From: Microbulbifer agarilyticus
GTDB taxonomy: Bacteria; Pseudomonadota; Gammaproteobacteria; Pseudomonadales; Cellvibrionaceae
Direction: 5' to 3'
Assembly (NCBI RefSeq): GCF_001999945.1
Contig: NZ_CP019650.1
Location: 992,001 to 1,056,000 of the forward strand
DNA length: 64,000 nt
Part shown: one piece after another, positions 1-8,729 of the stretch
How the letters are laid out: the number at the start of each line of letters is the position of its first letter
Numbering within the stretch: the first letter of the stretch is position 1
Translations under genes and position numbers: made by a program
The notes under the pieces: generated by a model
Database searches by the model: none
Seen by the model: only the letters and a program-made list of their open reading frames with translations
What the model was told of the DNA's origin: nothing

Positions 1-1411
1 CGTCCATCAGTCCCTTCAAGCCGGCATTAAACCGGAAGGTGTCGGTGCCATTGTGTTGCGCGCGTGGGCCCAGCTCAATCACCCGTTTACGCACATCGAG
101 AATGTCTTCGTTGAAGGGGTTATATATGTTGTCGCTAGCGATGGTCAGATCGCCATTGTCAAAGCGAGTAAACACCGGCGTTGGTGCCATCGCTGCCGCG
201 GAGCGGGTACGAATGGCCATGGCTTCCGCGAATGCCTGGGTATCGTCCTGCAGGCGATGGTTCAGCGCCAAATAAATAGACTGGCGTTCAGAGGGGACCA
301 GCGCGGATGTGTATTCGCGGAAGTTGTACAGGTCCTCCATCGTCCAGGTACGGTACCCGTCAGGGCTGTTGGTGACGACTTCATCTGCCAGGGCAATAAA
401 TCCCTGTGGTGATGCCGCGGAGCGCAGATCGGTACCGCCGCGGGTGCGGTTGTCCGCAGAATCTGAAATGGAACGATCGCGGCTCAATACTTCGCCCTGG
501 CGGTAGTCCGCGAGACTTAGCATCAGGTGCGTATTCTCATTGCCTCCGCCCCAGGTCACGCTGTAGGAGCTGGTTTCCTGATCTCCGCGTTCGGACTGGC
601 CGTAGTAACTGTTCACTGACAGGCCGTCAAAGTCCCTGCGCAGGATGATATTCACAACCCCGGCAATGGCGTCTGAGCCATACACTGCGGACGCGCCGTC
701 CTTTAATACCTCAATCCGGTCTACTGCGGAGAGGGGGATAGTGTTTAGGTCAGCAGCTTCGCCGCCAAAGCCGTTACTGACGATACGGCGGCCATTGATC
801 AGTACGAGAGTGTTACTGGCGGGCAAACCGCGCAGAGTGACGGTGGCGGTGCCATTGCCGCCGTTGGTCACCGAGGTGCTGGTAGAGTTTCCGGAGACTG
901 CGGGTAGAAACTTCAGTAGTTCTGAGACGGTCTGAGCGCCGGTGATTTCGAGTTCAGGCTGCGCTAGAACGTCGATCGGCGCATAGCTATCGAGTTTCAG
1001 GTAGCGCAAATGGCTACCGGTCAAGCTGCGGCCGGTGACGATCACCTCTTCTTCCGGCAACAGGGGGCTTTCATTCTCCTCCTGTCCGGATTGCTTTTCT
1101 TTGGCCACCACAGCCACGGCATTGGTGCCAGTGTGGGTAAAGGTCAGTTCGGTCTTTGCCAGCAGCTGTTGCAGAGCTGGGGCAATACTGCCGTCGGGCG
1201 TTTCGAGTTGCTGTTTCGGGACTTGAATAGAAGAGGCGCTATCTGCCTGCACTACCAGTGAAATGCGGCACTGGCGGCCCAGCGAAATGAGTGCTTTGGA
1301 GAGGTTGCCGGAAGGGAGTTCTACGCCGGATTTCGGGCAGGCGGCACTGCTACTCTGTGAGAGTACTATTAGACCCGTCAGCGAAAGTGTTGCCCAATGC
1401 CGGAAATTCAA
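1..1411 (-). CDS. TonB-dependent receptor with N-terminal signalling (STN) domain, partial
   Basis: Outer-membrane active-transport receptor, likely for an iron complex, of the FecA transducer type. Only the first 470 codons are in the window; the barrel continues past the left edge. I chose a TTG start at 1411, the first start-like codon after an in-frame stop; GGATGAG lies five bases upstream. A signal peptide (about 25 residues) is followed by a short STN domain (about 35-100), a TonB-box-like EEEVIVTG, and a plug domain with LRGLPASNTLVLINGRR and VYGSDAIAGVVNI. Strand reading ends in the barrel motif IELGPRAQ. It follows fecI- and fecR-like genes on the same strand, and the STN domain is what such receptors use to signal to FecR. 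The substrate cannot be read from the sequence. Confidence 0.88.
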   Translation of the reverse strand, partial: MNFRHWATLSLTGLIVLSQSSSAACPKSGVELPSGNLSKALISLGRQCRISLVVQADSASSIQVPKQQLETPDGSIAPALQQLLAKTELTFTHTGTNAVAVVAKEKQSGQEENESPLLPEEEVIVTGRSLTGSHLRYLKLDSYAPIDVLAQPELEITGAQTVSELLKFLPAVSGNSTSTSVTNGGNGTATVTLRGLPASNTLVLINGRRIVSNGFGGEAADLNTIPLSAVDRIEVLKDGASAVYGSDAIAGVVNIILRRDFDGLSVNSYYGQSERGDQETSSYSVTWGGGNENTHLMLSLADYRQGEVLSRDRSISDSADNRTRGGTDLRSAASPQGFIALADEVVTNSPDGYRTWTMEDLYNFREYTSALVPSERQSIYLALNHRLQDDTQAFAEAMAIRTRSAAAMAPTPVFTRFDNGDLTIASDNIYNPFNEDILDVRKRVIELGPRAQHNGTDTFRFNAGLKGLMD

Positions 1412-1488
1412 TGCGACTCATCCCGCCCGTATCCGGCGCGATCAGCGACCAGAAAACATAGCTTATGTTTTAGTTGATGTCGTAAATG

Positions 1489-1528
1489 GGCGATCGTTCA
1501 GCTTATGGCTAAAAAAAGTACGATCGCC
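1489..1528. repeat. Short inverted repeat between fecR-like gene and receptor gene
   Basis: Arms GGCGATCGT (1489-1497) and ACGATCGCC (1520-1528) pair perfectly around a 22-base loop. It sits in the 134-base gap between the anti-sigma gene and the receptor gene. It could be an mRNA processing or attenuation hairpin that sets the receptor level apart from the regulators; no U-tract follows on the minus transcript, so a simple terminator is less likely. Confidence 0.4.
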
Positions 1529-1545
1529 AAGGCGGGATTTATATC

Positions 1546-2601
1546 TTACTTATGCTTGGGAGACAAGAGAGTCAGGTTGGGGTCGCTCTGATCCTGGTCC
1601 AGGTCCAAAGCGGTGGCAATCGCAGACAGGGTGCTCTCCGGGTCGGCCAGTTCGAAGGTACCGGAAAGGGTGCGGTCGCCCACATTGGGGGCTGCGGCCG
1701 CAGGTACATTTAGGTAGCGGTTCAATTCTTCCAGCGCTTCATTGAGCGGGGTGCGGTCGAAAACCAGCTGTCCGCGGGTCCAGTCCAGCGCTTCATCGGC
1801 AGATGTACGGCTGACATTGGATAGGCCGTTGCCGGACACGCTGACCTTTTGATTACGCTTTAATTTTACGGTTTCGGGCTGTAGACCGCTGCCGGTGCGG
1901 GCTTCACTCACCGCAACCAAACCACCAGTAACGGATACCCGGGTGTTGCTGCGGTTGCGCTCAACATTGAACTGGGTGCCGAGCACGCGAATGTTGGCGT
2001 CACCAGCAGCTACTGTGAACGGGCGGGCGGTCTGGCGTGCTACGTCGAAGTAAGCCTCGCCGCGCAGCAGCTGGGTGCGGCGCTCATCGCGACTGAAAGT
2101 GACCACTAATTCGGAGTTTGTATTCAGTTGTACTTGCGAACCATCCGCCAGTGAAACGGTACGCGTCTCGCCGACGGCAGTTGCGTACACCTGTTGCGAA
2201 GCCGGGGCCTGCTGCAGCCACTGATTGCCCACCCAAAGTGCAACGGTCAGGCAGGCGGCAACTGCGCCACCACCGAGTAGCCATTGGGGCAAGCTCCAGC
2301 CGCTGGTAGAGGCAGGGTCTGGCTTGCGAGAGGATTGAGTGTTTGCTGGGGCGGACTGGCCTGTCGGTACGCTCTCTGGATAGAGCTCATTCAGTGGCAT
2401 GTGTGAAAAGGCACCGAGATCGCCCCATAGATCAGCCATTTGATCAAAGGCCTGGCGGTTGGCGGAATCGTCAGACATCCAGCTGGCAAAGGTACGGCGG
2501 TCAGCATCGCTGAGCGAGTCGGAACGCAAACGCGCGATCCAGGCGCAAGCCTGATCGAGCTGATCTTCCGTAGGTCCTTTTTGTACTTCCTGGAGGTTCA
2601 C
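1546..2601 (-). CDS. FecR-family anti-sigma/sigma regulator
   Basis: Inner-membrane regulator that relays receptor occupancy to a FecI-type sigma factor. It is 351 residues with a GTG start (GGGGAAAAGG upstream). The cytoplasmic N-terminal part (1-60) has the WIARLRSD...FASWMSDDSANRQAF pattern of the DUF4880 domain. One membrane segment lies at about 107-126. A FecR domain follows (about 140-260, with VSLADGSQVQLN and LRGEAYFDV) and a C-terminal STN-like part (about 275-345). It lies between the sigma gene and the receptor gene on the same strand. The 431-base gap to the sigma gene and the promoter at 2656-2683 suggest it can be transcribed on its own. Confidence 0.9.
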   Translation of the reverse strand: MNLQEVQKGPTEDQLDQACAWIARLRSDSLSDADRRTFASWMSDDSANRQAFDQMADLWGDLGAFSHMPLNELYPESVPTGQSAPANTQSSRKPDPASTSGWSLPQWLLGGGAVAACLTVALWVGNQWLQQAPASQQVYATAVGETRTVSLADGSQVQLNTNSELVVTFSRDERRTQLLRGEAYFDVARQTARPFTVAAGDANIRVLGTQFNVERNRSNTRVSVTGGLVAVSEARTGSGLQPETVKLKRNQKVSVSGNGLSNVSRTSADEALDWTRGQLVFDRTPLNEALEELNRYLNVPAAAAPNVGDRTLSGTFELADPESTLSAIATALDLDQDQSDPNLTLLSPKHK

Positions 2602-3032
2602 CGCACTAATACCTTTTCCCCGATATACGAATCGAGCTGCCTGTCAGAGTTGTCTTTTGAGCAAATGGTGACTAATAAGTTCCACTTTCGCCTCGCCGCA
2701 CCAATTTGGTGCCAAGCTTTGGCGTCCAAAACAACGTTCCTGTTCGTTCTGCGCAATTTTTACGATAAAACGTCGCAAAATTTAGCATATTTTGAACGAT
2801 TGGTCCGTTATTTTTCACATGGATGCCCTTGTATACCAGTAAGACGGACTGGAACCGCTTGCCCTCAATACTTTTTTATGTTTTTGCTGCACTGCGGTGC
2901 GTTATTGCATGTGATGCGCCAAGCTTGTTCAAAGGTAGACCAAGTCGCAAGCGATGTGCGATTAGCCGAGGGGGTAGGTGCGGTGAGTGGGTGAGGTGTT
3001 GGCCGGCTGTGCCGTGGTGCGTGCCACCAGTC
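2602..3032. other. 431-base gap between sigma and anti-sigma genes
   Basis: No convincing gene. The only strong signal is the ECF-type promoter at 2656-2683 reading toward the fecR-like gene. The middle (about 2700-2880) is AT-richer than its flanks. An open frame at 2440-2994 on the plus strand overlaps the anti-sigma gene antisense and shows no recognisable protein features. Confidence 0.6.
2656..2683 (-). promoter_or_regulatory. RpoE/ECF-type promoter for the fecR-like gene
   Basis: On the minus strand the sequence reads GGAACTT (2683-2677), exactly 16 bases, then TCAAA (2660-2656). This matches the RpoE consensus of Escherichia coli in both elements and in spacing. Transcription would begin near 2649, about 50 bases before the GTG start at 2601. 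Which sigma factor uses it is unknown; RpoE or the neighbouring FecI-like factor are both possible. Confidence 0.6.
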
Positions 3033-3563
3033 TCAGCGAATGCCGCCTGTCTTCTGTCGGCAGACTTTCAGAGCCTGCAGGATGTACTTCTCAACACTGC
3101 TGACGGAAATGTTCATTTCCTGAGCAATGTCTGAGTAGGATAGGCCGCGGTTGCGGTGCAGCAGGAATGCCTGGCGGCACTTGAGTGGCAGGCTATCCAT
3201 GGCCTGATGAATAGCTTGCAATTGTTGCCTTGCAGCCAGTACTCGCTCCGGCGACTGGTCAAAGCCGTACTCATCATCGGAGGGGGAAGCGCCCTCGGGG
3301 GGCAATTGCTGGTTTACGTAGTCAATATGCAGCTTGCCGCGGCGCAGCTGGTCCACGGCCAGGTTATTCGCAATCTGGAAGAGGTAGGCCCGGGGGTTTT
3401 CGAGGTCTTTCTCGTCACTGAGCTTCTGCAGCCGCAAGTAGGCGTTCTGGGCAATATCCTCGGCATCTTCGGTGCTTCGCACAATACGCGTGACAAAGCG
3501 CACCAGCGCCTGGCCGTGATCGGCAAAAAGAGATTCCAGAAGTGTCTTCCGGGCTTTGCTCAT
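3033..3563 (-). CDS. FecI-like ECF RNA polymerase sigma factor
   Basis: Extracytoplasmic-function sigma factor that would direct transcription of the receptor operon. From the ATG at 3563 it is 176 residues. Region 2 is at about 8-75 (FVTRIVRSTEDAEDIAQNAY, then PRAYLFQIANNLAVDQLRRG) and region 4 at about 115-170 (LPLKCRQAFLLHRNRGLSY, then a helix-turn-helix with SVSSVEKYI). An upstream ATG at 3617 would add 18 residues that do not look like the family, so the inner start is preferred. The gene heads the sigma, anti-sigma, receptor series. The acidic linker with DDEYGFDQSPE is typical of FecI-type factors. Confidence 0.9.
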   Translation of the reverse strand: MSKARKTLLESLFADHGQALVRFVTRIVRSTEDAEDIAQNAYLRLQKLSDEKDLENPRAYLFQIANNLAVDQLRRGKLHIDYVNQQLPPEGASPSDDEYGFDQSPERVLAARQQLQAIHQAMDSLPLKCRQAFLLHRNRGLSYSDIAQEMNISVSSVEKYILQALKVCRQKTGGIR

Positions 3564-3916
3564 TGGTGGACGGATTCCCCGCGTTGCGCTCGTTATGATT
3601 GTTATAAGGCCAACCATGTCAGTTATAACACAGCTGGATAACGATCGACGAGTGGTCGTTTTGGCAAGATAAAGTGACTGAACTTATCAAAATGTTTCTT
3701 TTTGGTGTGCCCAGCGGCCGGCTCGGTTGTCTTTAGCGGTTGCCGGGGTGACAAATCCAGTGACCGCGGGCGCATGCCTATTCCTGCGCGTCGATGCCGG
3801 TATAATGGTGGACTTCTCAAATTTCAATGCCAGTTCGGCGGGGGCAACCCGGGCCAGCGGGCAGATATAGACTAAAAGGTGGCGCCCATGTCGATAGGGG
3901 CCACGGCGGAGAGCGA
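3564..3916. other. Divergent intergenic region between fecI-like gene and dnaX
   Basis: About 350 bases separating two divergently read genes. A TATAAT at 3801-3806 reads toward dnaX. I looked for an SRP RNA here, because it precedes dnaX in some gammaproteobacteria, and did not find its conserved core. Confidence 0.5.
3801..3806 (+). promoter_or_regulatory. Putative -10 element for dnaX
   Basis: A perfect TATAAT about 110 bases before the dnaX start. No good -35 hexamer lies 16-18 bases upstream, so the assignment is tentative. Confidence 0.35.
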
Positions 3917-6112
3917 ATGAGTTACCAAGTACTGGCACGCAAATGGCGGCCGCGGTTGTTTCGGGAAATGGTGGGTCAGGAGCATGTGCTTCAGGCGCTG
4001 ATCAATGCCCTGGACAACAACCGCCTGCATCACGCCTATCTATTTGCCGGTACTCGCGGGGTGGGTAAAACCACCATCGCGCGGATTCTTGCCAAATGTC
4101 TGAACTGCGAAACGGGGGTAAGCTCTGAGCCCTGTGGTCAGTGCTCTGTCTGTACCGAAATCGCCGACGGGCGCTTTGTCGATCTGATTGAGGTGGATGC
4201 CGCCTCCCGCACCAAGGTCGAGGACACGCGCGAGCTCCTTGAGAACGTGCAGTATGCGCCGACCCGGGGCCGCTACAAGGTGTACCTGATCGATGAGGTG
4301 CACATGCTGTCCAACAGCTCGTTTAACGCGCTACTGAAAACCCTGGAAGAGCCGCCTCCCCACGTCAAATTCCTGCTCGCCACCACCGACCCGCAGAAAC
4401 TGCCGGTGACAGTCCTGTCGCGCTGTTTGCAGTTCAATCTCAAGAATATGAGCCCGGAGCGGGTGGTTGAACACTTGCGCTTCGTACTGGAAAAAGAACT
4501 GGTACCGTTCGAAGAGCAAGCCCTGTGGCACTTGGGTCGGGCGGCAGATGGTAGTATGCGCGATGCCATGAGCCTGACTGACCAGGCCATTGCCTTCGGC
4601 GGTGGCAAGATCAGTGAAGCAGAAGTGCGGGCCATGCTCGGCACCCTGGACAGCACCCTGGTGTGGAAACTGGTCCAGGCGCTGTCCGACGAAAACCCGT
4701 CCGCGCTGTTCGATACCGTGGGTGAACTCTCTGAACAGGCGCCAGATTACAGTGCTGCGCTGGCAGAGTTGGCCTCTATTCTGCACCGCATTGCCATTGC
4801 TCAGGTACTGCCGGAGTCTATCGATAACGCCCTCGGCGATGCCGAGCTGCTGCAGCAGCATGCTGCGTCAATGGCCGGCGAAAATGTGCAGTTGTTTTAT
4901 CAGATGGCATTACTCGCGCGTCGGGACTTGCCTATGGCGCCGGACCCGCGCGGTGGTTTTGAAATGGCGCTGCTGCGTATGCTCGCGTTTAAGCCTCAGG
5001 GTGTTGCACATATCCCAACCGCGCCGCTTGCTGGCGCTGGCGCGCAAGCGACGCCCCAGCAGACTTCCGCCCAGCCTTCCCAGCAACCACCAGTCATAGA
5101 GCAGGTGCAGCCTGTTGCGCAACCGCAACCGCAACCGCAACCGCAACCGCAACCGCAACCGCAACCGCAACCGGAAGTGCCGCCGGTGGTACAGCAGCCT
5201 CCTGAGCCTGCCGCAGAAGCGCCGGCAGCGCCCAATGCGCAGCCCCCGGTGGATGATGCTCCTCCTTGGGATGTTGAGCCCCAGTCGGCGTCAGGTTCCG
5301 AGGAGGTGGTGAACGATGCGGCAAAAAAGTCCGCCCCTGAATTCGCCCCGGAGCCTGAGGCCAGTGCTCCGGTAACCGAACCTGTGCGTCAAGCGGCACC
5401 CGAGCCGGTCGTGCAGGCCTCGCAGCCCCTGATCAATCAGTCTGTAGCCGAGCAGCCAGCACCGGCCAATGTGCAAGAAGCCGCTGTGATCGAGCCGGTG
5501 GTCGAGCAAGTAGCCGAGCAACCGGTCGCTGCAGACACTCAGCTACCGCAGTCGGAGACGGTGCCAGACGCGCGCACGGCGATGCGTGAACGATTACGTC
5601 AGCAGGTGGCAGAGGTGCAGTCCGCGCCACCTCAGCAGGTTGCGCAGCCAGAAACCCCGGCATCGGCGAGTGAGCCTGTGCAGCAAGCTTCTGAGCAGGC
5701 GCAGACACCCGCCGCGCGTTTGGAAGCGCTTACCCCCGGAAGCTGGCCGGCCATGTACCCGCAAATGGGGGTGACCGGTATCCTGCATTCCATTGCCGCG
5801 AACCTGGAGTTACTGGGGCGGCAGGACAATATACTTTCCTTTACCTTGGATCAGACTCGCAGCAGTTTGTACGACGAGGGACATCAGCGCCGCCTGGCAG
5901 ATGTACTGGGTGACTTTTTCGGTCAGCCAGTCACTGTGCAGATCCAGGTTGGCGATGTCTATGGTGGCACCCCCGCGCAACTGATTGCGGCGACCAAGGA
6001 AGCGCAATTGTTATCAGCCCGTGACTCCCTGAATCAGGACCCGCTGGTTCAGGAGCTGCAATCGGAGCTGGGCGCACAACTGGTGCCAGACTCGGTCGAA
6101 TACCTGGGTTAA
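3917..6112 (+). CDS. dnaX: DNA polymerase III subunits gamma/tau
   Basis: Clamp-loader ATPase and organiser of the replicative polymerase. The start is the ATG at 3917 after GGCGGAGAGCGA, giving 731 residues; upstream in-frame codons lack family features. Visible features are Walker A GTRGVGKT (45-52), four zinc cysteines (64, 73, 76, 79), the DEVHMLS Walker B, and the SRC sensor motif. After the conserved clamp-loader core comes a long Pro/Gln/Ala/Glu-rich linker with nine QP repeats (402-419) and then the tau C-terminal domain (about 600-731), which binds polymerase alpha and helicase. A slippery A AAA AAG at 5323-5329 leads in the -1 frame to a stop at 5338-5340, so a 474-residue gamma form is predicted. 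It is followed by ybaB and recR, the standard order. Confidence 0.97.
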   Translation: MSYQVLARKWRPRLFREMVGQEHVLQALINALDNNRLHHAYLFAGTRGVGKTTIARILAKCLNCETGVSSEPCGQCSVCTEIADGRFVDLIEVDAASRTKVEDTRELLENVQYAPTRGRYKVYLIDEVHMLSNSSFNALLKTLEEPPPHVKFLLATTDPQKLPVTVLSRCLQFNLKNMSPERVVEHLRFVLEKELVPFEEQALWHLGRAADGSMRDAMSLTDQAIAFGGGKISEAEVRAMLGTLDSTLVWKLVQALSDENPSALFDTVGELSEQAPDYSAALAELASILHRIAIAQVLPESIDNALGDAELLQQHAASMAGENVQLFYQMALLARRDLPMAPDPRGGFEMALLRMLAFKPQGVAHIPTAPLAGAGAQATPQQTSAQPSQQPPVIEQVQPVAQPQPQPQPQPQPQPQPQPEVPPVVQQPPEPAAEAPAAPNAQPPVDDAPPWDVEPQSASGSEEVVNDAAKKSAPEFAPEPEASAPVTEPVRQAAPEPVVQASQPLINQSVAEQPAPANVQEAAVIEPVVEQVAEQPVAADTQLPQSETVPDARTAMRERLRQQVAEVQSAPPQQVAQPETPASASEPVQQASEQAQTPAARLEALTPGSWPAMYPQMGVTGILHSIAANLELLGRQDNILSFTLDQTRSSLYDEGHQRRLADVLGDFFGQPVTVQIQVGDVYGGTPAQLIAATKEAQLLSARDSLNQDPLVQELQSELGAQLVPDSVEYLG
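5119..5172 (+). repeat. Nine tandem GCAACC hexamers in dnaX
   Basis: Nine perfect copies of GCAACC encode (Gln-Pro)9 in the tau linker. Perfect identity at the DNA level points to slippage; copy number could vary between strains without breaking the frame. Confidence 0.95.
5301..5372 (+). promoter_or_regulatory. Probable programmed -1 frameshift signal in dnaX
   Basis: The in-frame heptamer A AAA AAG is at 5323-5329 (codons GCA AAA AAG), the same one used by Escherichia coli dnaX. A Shine-Dalgarno-like AGGAGG is at 5301-5306, 16 bases upstream. In the -1 frame translation reads GTC CGC CCC and stops at TGA (5338-5340). A perfect 7-bp hairpin (CCGGAGC 5348-5354, GCTCCGG 5366-5372) lies downstream, though its distance of 18 bases is longer than usual. 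Confidence 0.7.
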
Positions 6113-6182
6113 CTGCATGCGCCAGGGTAAGCAGCGCGGGTTTCAAGAAATTGATGAAGTAAATGGAAAATAGGTAATTGCC

Positions 6183-6533
6183 ATGATGAAAGGTTTCGGC
6201 GATTTAATGCAGCAGGCGCAGAAAATGCAGGCTGACATGCAGGAACGCATGGAGAAAATGCAGAAAGAGCTGGGCGACCTGCGGGTAACCGGGGAGTCCG
6301 GAGCCGGCATGATCAAAGTGACCATGAACGGCCGCCACGATGTGGTGGATGTGAATATCGATGCAAGCTTGATGAGCGAAGACAAGGAAATGCTCGAGGA
6401 CCTGCTGGCTGCAGCGGTGAACGATACCGTACGTCGTGTTGAAGAAGCGGTGCAGAAAGTGCAGAAAGAGCAGATGGGCAACCTCGGTGCGGGTATGAAC
6501 CTGCCGGAAGGGTTTAAATTCCCGTTTGGTTGA
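6183..6533 (+). CDS. ybaB: YbaB/EbfC family nucleoid-associated protein
   Basis: Small dimeric DNA-binding protein of the YbaB/EbfC family, found next to dnaX and recR in most proteobacteria and thought to act on nucleoid structure or repair. It has 116 residues; two ATG codons in tandem (6183, 6186) could each be the start. The N-terminal stretch is a methionine/glutamine-rich coiled coil ([19 protein letters not shown]), followed by the conserved [13 protein letters not shown] strand and a C-terminal helix. A terminator-like hairpin lies between it and recR. Confidence 0.95.
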   Translation: MMKGFGDLMQQAQKMQADMQERMEKMQKELGDLRVTGESGAGMIKVTMNGRHDVVDVNIDASLMSEDKEMLEDLLAAAVNDTVRRVEEAVQKVQKEQMGNLGAGMNLPEGFKFPFG

Positions 6534-6585
6534 CCGCGCCTTAAGCCAAACACGCAAGCCCGTTTTTGTTTTCCCAATTTTTTCT

Positions 6586-6607
6586 GGGCCCAGAGAGGGC
6601 CCTTTTT
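6586..6607 (+). terminator. Rho-independent terminator between ybaB and recR
   Basis: GGGCCC (6586-6591), five-base loop AGAGA, GGGCCC (6597-6602), then TTTTT. It ends 17 bases before the recR start, so recR-rnd may be partly separated from dnaX-ybaB transcription. Confidence 0.6.
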
Positions 6608-6624
6608 ACGTTTAAACAAGAAAT

Positions 6625-7248
6625 ATGTTCAGTCCCCTGATTGAAGACCTGATTCGTGCACTACGCTGCCTGCCGGGAGTCGGACCCAAGTCCGCTCAGC
6701 GCATGGCGATGTACCTGCTGGAAAAAGACCGCGACGCCGCTGGTCTGCTCGCCAGCTCGTTGCAGCAGGCGGTCGAGAAAGTTGGCCGCTGCAGCCGTTG
6801 TCGCACCCTGACCGAGCAGGAAATTTGTGCCCTGTGCAACAACATGCGCCGCGATCACTCTTTGCTGTGTGTGGTGGAAACTCCGGCAGATGTGCTGGCA
6901 ATTGAGCAGGCGGGTAACTATCACGGCCTGTACTTTGTATTGCATGGCCATCTGTCGCCCATTGACGGTGTCGGTCCGGCGGATATTGGTCTGGACGTAC
7001 TCGGTGAACGCTTGGGTGAAAAGCAAAGTAATGAAACGGGCGCGGAAGAGCCCATGATTCGCGAACTGATCATTGCCACCAACCCGACCGTGGAAGGCGA
7101 AGCCACTGCTCAATTTATTGCTGAGCGTGCGCGCGCCAGAGGGGTTGCGGTCAGTCGAATCGCACACGGTGTCCCCATTGGCGGTGAACTGGAATACATC
7201 GATGGCGGCACCCTGGCGCATGCATTCAACAGTCGGACGGTGCTGTAA
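6625..7248 (+). CDS. recR: Recombination protein RecR
   Basis: Works with RecF and RecO to load RecA on gapped DNA. It is 207 residues, close to the usual 200. Seen: a helix-hairpin-helix ([16 protein letters not shown], about 12-27), a four-cysteine zinc finger (56, 59, 68, 71), and a Toprim domain beginning CVVETPADV (about 82). A short acidic insert (about 133-140, around [10 protein letters not shown]) makes it slightly longer than the Escherichia coli protein. Its stop codon abuts the rnd start at 7249, so the two are co-translated. Confidence 0.97.
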   Translation: MFSPLIEDLIRALRCLPGVGPKSAQRMAMYLLEKDRDAAGLLASSLQQAVEKVGRCSRCRTLTEQEICALCNNMRRDHSLLCVVETPADVLAIEQAGNYHGLYFVLHGHLSPIDGVGPADIGLDVLGERLGEKQSNETGAEEPMIRELIIATNPTVEGEATAQFIAERARARGVAVSRIAHGVPIGGELEYIDGGTLAHAFNSRTVL

Positions 7249-8409
7249 ATGGCGGATTCATTTAACGCTGAGTCATTCAGCGCAGAAGACAAGCAGCTGG
7301 TTGATGCCACGCCGATTTGGGTCGACAGCGACGAACAGTTGGTGGAGTTGTGTGCGCGCTGGCGCACCCAGAGTGCCATTGCGCTGGATACCGAGTTCAT
7401 GCGCAGCCGCACCTTTTATCCACAGCCAGCACTGGTGCAGGTGGGCGACGGTAAACACTGTTACCTGATCGATAACCTCGCCATTTCCAACCAGGAACCT
7501 TTGAAAGAACTACTGCAAGACACACGCGTGATCAAAATCATGCACTCCTGCAGTGAGGATCTGGAAACGCTGGAACGCTTGCTCGGTGTTATTCCCGACC
7601 CAATTTTTGATACCCAAATCGCCGCGGCAATCAGCGGTATGGGCGCGGGGTTGGGGTATGCGGCAACCGTTAGCGAGCTCCTGCAGATCGATTTGCCGAA
7701 AAGTGAAACCCGCTCCGACTGGCTGCAGCGCCCGCTCAGCGATTCGCAAAAAAACTATGCCGCACTGGATGTGGCCTGGTTGCCGTTGGTATACGGCATA
7801 TTGGTAAAACGCTTGCGCGAGCAGGAACGTCTCGATTGGCTTTGGGAGGATTGCACGGCCATGGTAGCCGCGGCGCGCCAGCCTGAGTCTCCTGAACTTT
7901 ACTACTGCAAGGTAAAGGGTGCCTGGCGGCTGCGCCAGAACCAGCTTGCAGTATTGCAGGACCTTTGTGCCTGGCGTGAGCGTGAAGCGCGCGTGAGAGA
8001 CATGCCGCGCAACCACCTGATTAAAGAAAATGTGTGCATGGCACTCGCCCAGAATATGCCCAAGTACCTGGCGACGCTGGCGCAACCGGGGCTCGAAGGA
8101 AAGACCTTGCGGCGCTATGGCGAAAAATTGCTGGAAATTATTTCTAGTGCGGCCGAACGCGAGGACCTTCCTGCTCGGCTGTCGCAGCCTCTCAACCGCG
8201 AGCAGGGCGAAGTCCTGAAACTATTGCGTAAGAAGGTCACCGAGCTGGCGGAAACAGCGGGACTGCCTCCCGAAATTCTGGTGCGCAAAAAAGAGCTGGA
8301 AGTACTGGTGCAGGCCCAGCAGCCAATATTGGAAGGGCGCCTTACCGGTTGGCGCCGCGCGGTAGTGGGCGAGCCACTACTGCAAGAATTGAAAGAGTTA
8401 AAAGTATGA
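7249..8409 (+). CDS. rnd: Ribonuclease D
   Basis: 3'-5' exoribonuclease that helps trim tRNA 3' ends. It has 386 residues, the normal length. The DEDD catalytic motifs are visible: DTEF (D47, E49), HSCSEDLE, and the tyrosine-type third motif SDSQKNYAALDVAWL. An HRDC domain follows (about 210-290) and a second helical repeat lies near the C-terminus. It starts directly after the recR stop and ends with an ATGA overlap with the ycgL gene. Confidence 0.96.
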   Translation: MADSFNAESFSAEDKQLVDATPIWVDSDEQLVELCARWRTQSAIALDTEFMRSRTFYPQPALVQVGDGKHCYLIDNLAISNQEPLKELLQDTRVIKIMHSCSEDLETLERLLGVIPDPIFDTQIAAAISGMGAGLGYAATVSELLQIDLPKSETRSDWLQRPLSDSQKNYAALDVAWLPLVYGILVKRLREQERLDWLWEDCTAMVAAARQPESPELYYCKVKGAWRLRQNQLAVLQDLCAWREREARVRDMPRNHLIKENVCMALAQNMPKYLATLAQPGLEGKTLRRYGEKLLEIISSAAEREDLPARLSQPLNREQGEVLKLLRKKVTELAETAGLPPEILVRKKELEVLVQAQQPILEGRLTGWRRAVVGEPLLQELKELKV

Positions 8410-8699
8410 GTAAGCTCCTGTGTGATATTTACCGCAGCCCGCGGGAACAGGAAATGTATCTGTATGTGCAAAAGCAGGAGGGGCTGGCGCGTGTACCCGA
8501 CAAGCTGCAGGAACTGTTCGGCGATCCGGTGCATGTCACTACCCTGATTCTGACCCCTGAGCGCACCCTGGCACGTGCCGAAGCTGAGACTGTAATCAAA
8601 CAGTTACAGGAGCAGGGCTTCTATTTGCAAATGCCGCCGGTGGTAGACGATGAAATGCGGGCGATCGCGGCACAAAACAGCAAGCTGTCTCACGGGTGA
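8406..8699 (+). CDS. ycgL: YcgL domain-containing protein
   Basis: Small conserved protein (97 residues) of unknown function. The ATG at 8406 overlaps the rnd stop (ATGA), which fixes the start. It begins SKLLCDIYRSPREQEMYLYV, with LPxxLxxxFG-type core (VPDKLQELFGDP) and a C-terminal LQMPP motif, typical of the YcgL family. The rnd-ycgL-ycgN order matches Pseudomonas and relatives and suggests a link with RNA metabolism, but no activity is known. Confidence 0.93.
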   Translation: MSKLLCDIYRSPREQEMYLYVQKQEGLARVPDKLQELFGDPVHVTTLILTPERTLARAEAETVIKQLQEQGFYLQMPPVVDDEMRAIAAQNSKLSHG

Positions 8700-8729
8700 T
8701 CATTTTTTAAGGCTGGTGAGGTAGCGAAC

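Noticed and set aside
2440..2994. 184-codon plus-strand open frame between the fec-like genes
   Set aside because: It overlaps the anti-sigma gene antisense, has no ribosome site or domain, and contains the ECF promoter of the other strand.
3617..3916. SRP RNA (ffs) upstream of dnaX, as in Pseudomonas
   Set aside because: The conserved core GGTCAGGTCCGGAAGGAAGC is not present in this gap.
5119..5172. Separate minus-strand proteins across the dnaX hexamer repeat (runs of Arg-Leu, Cys-Gly or Val-Ala)
   Set aside because: Low-complexity shadows of the (Gln-Pro) coding repeat.
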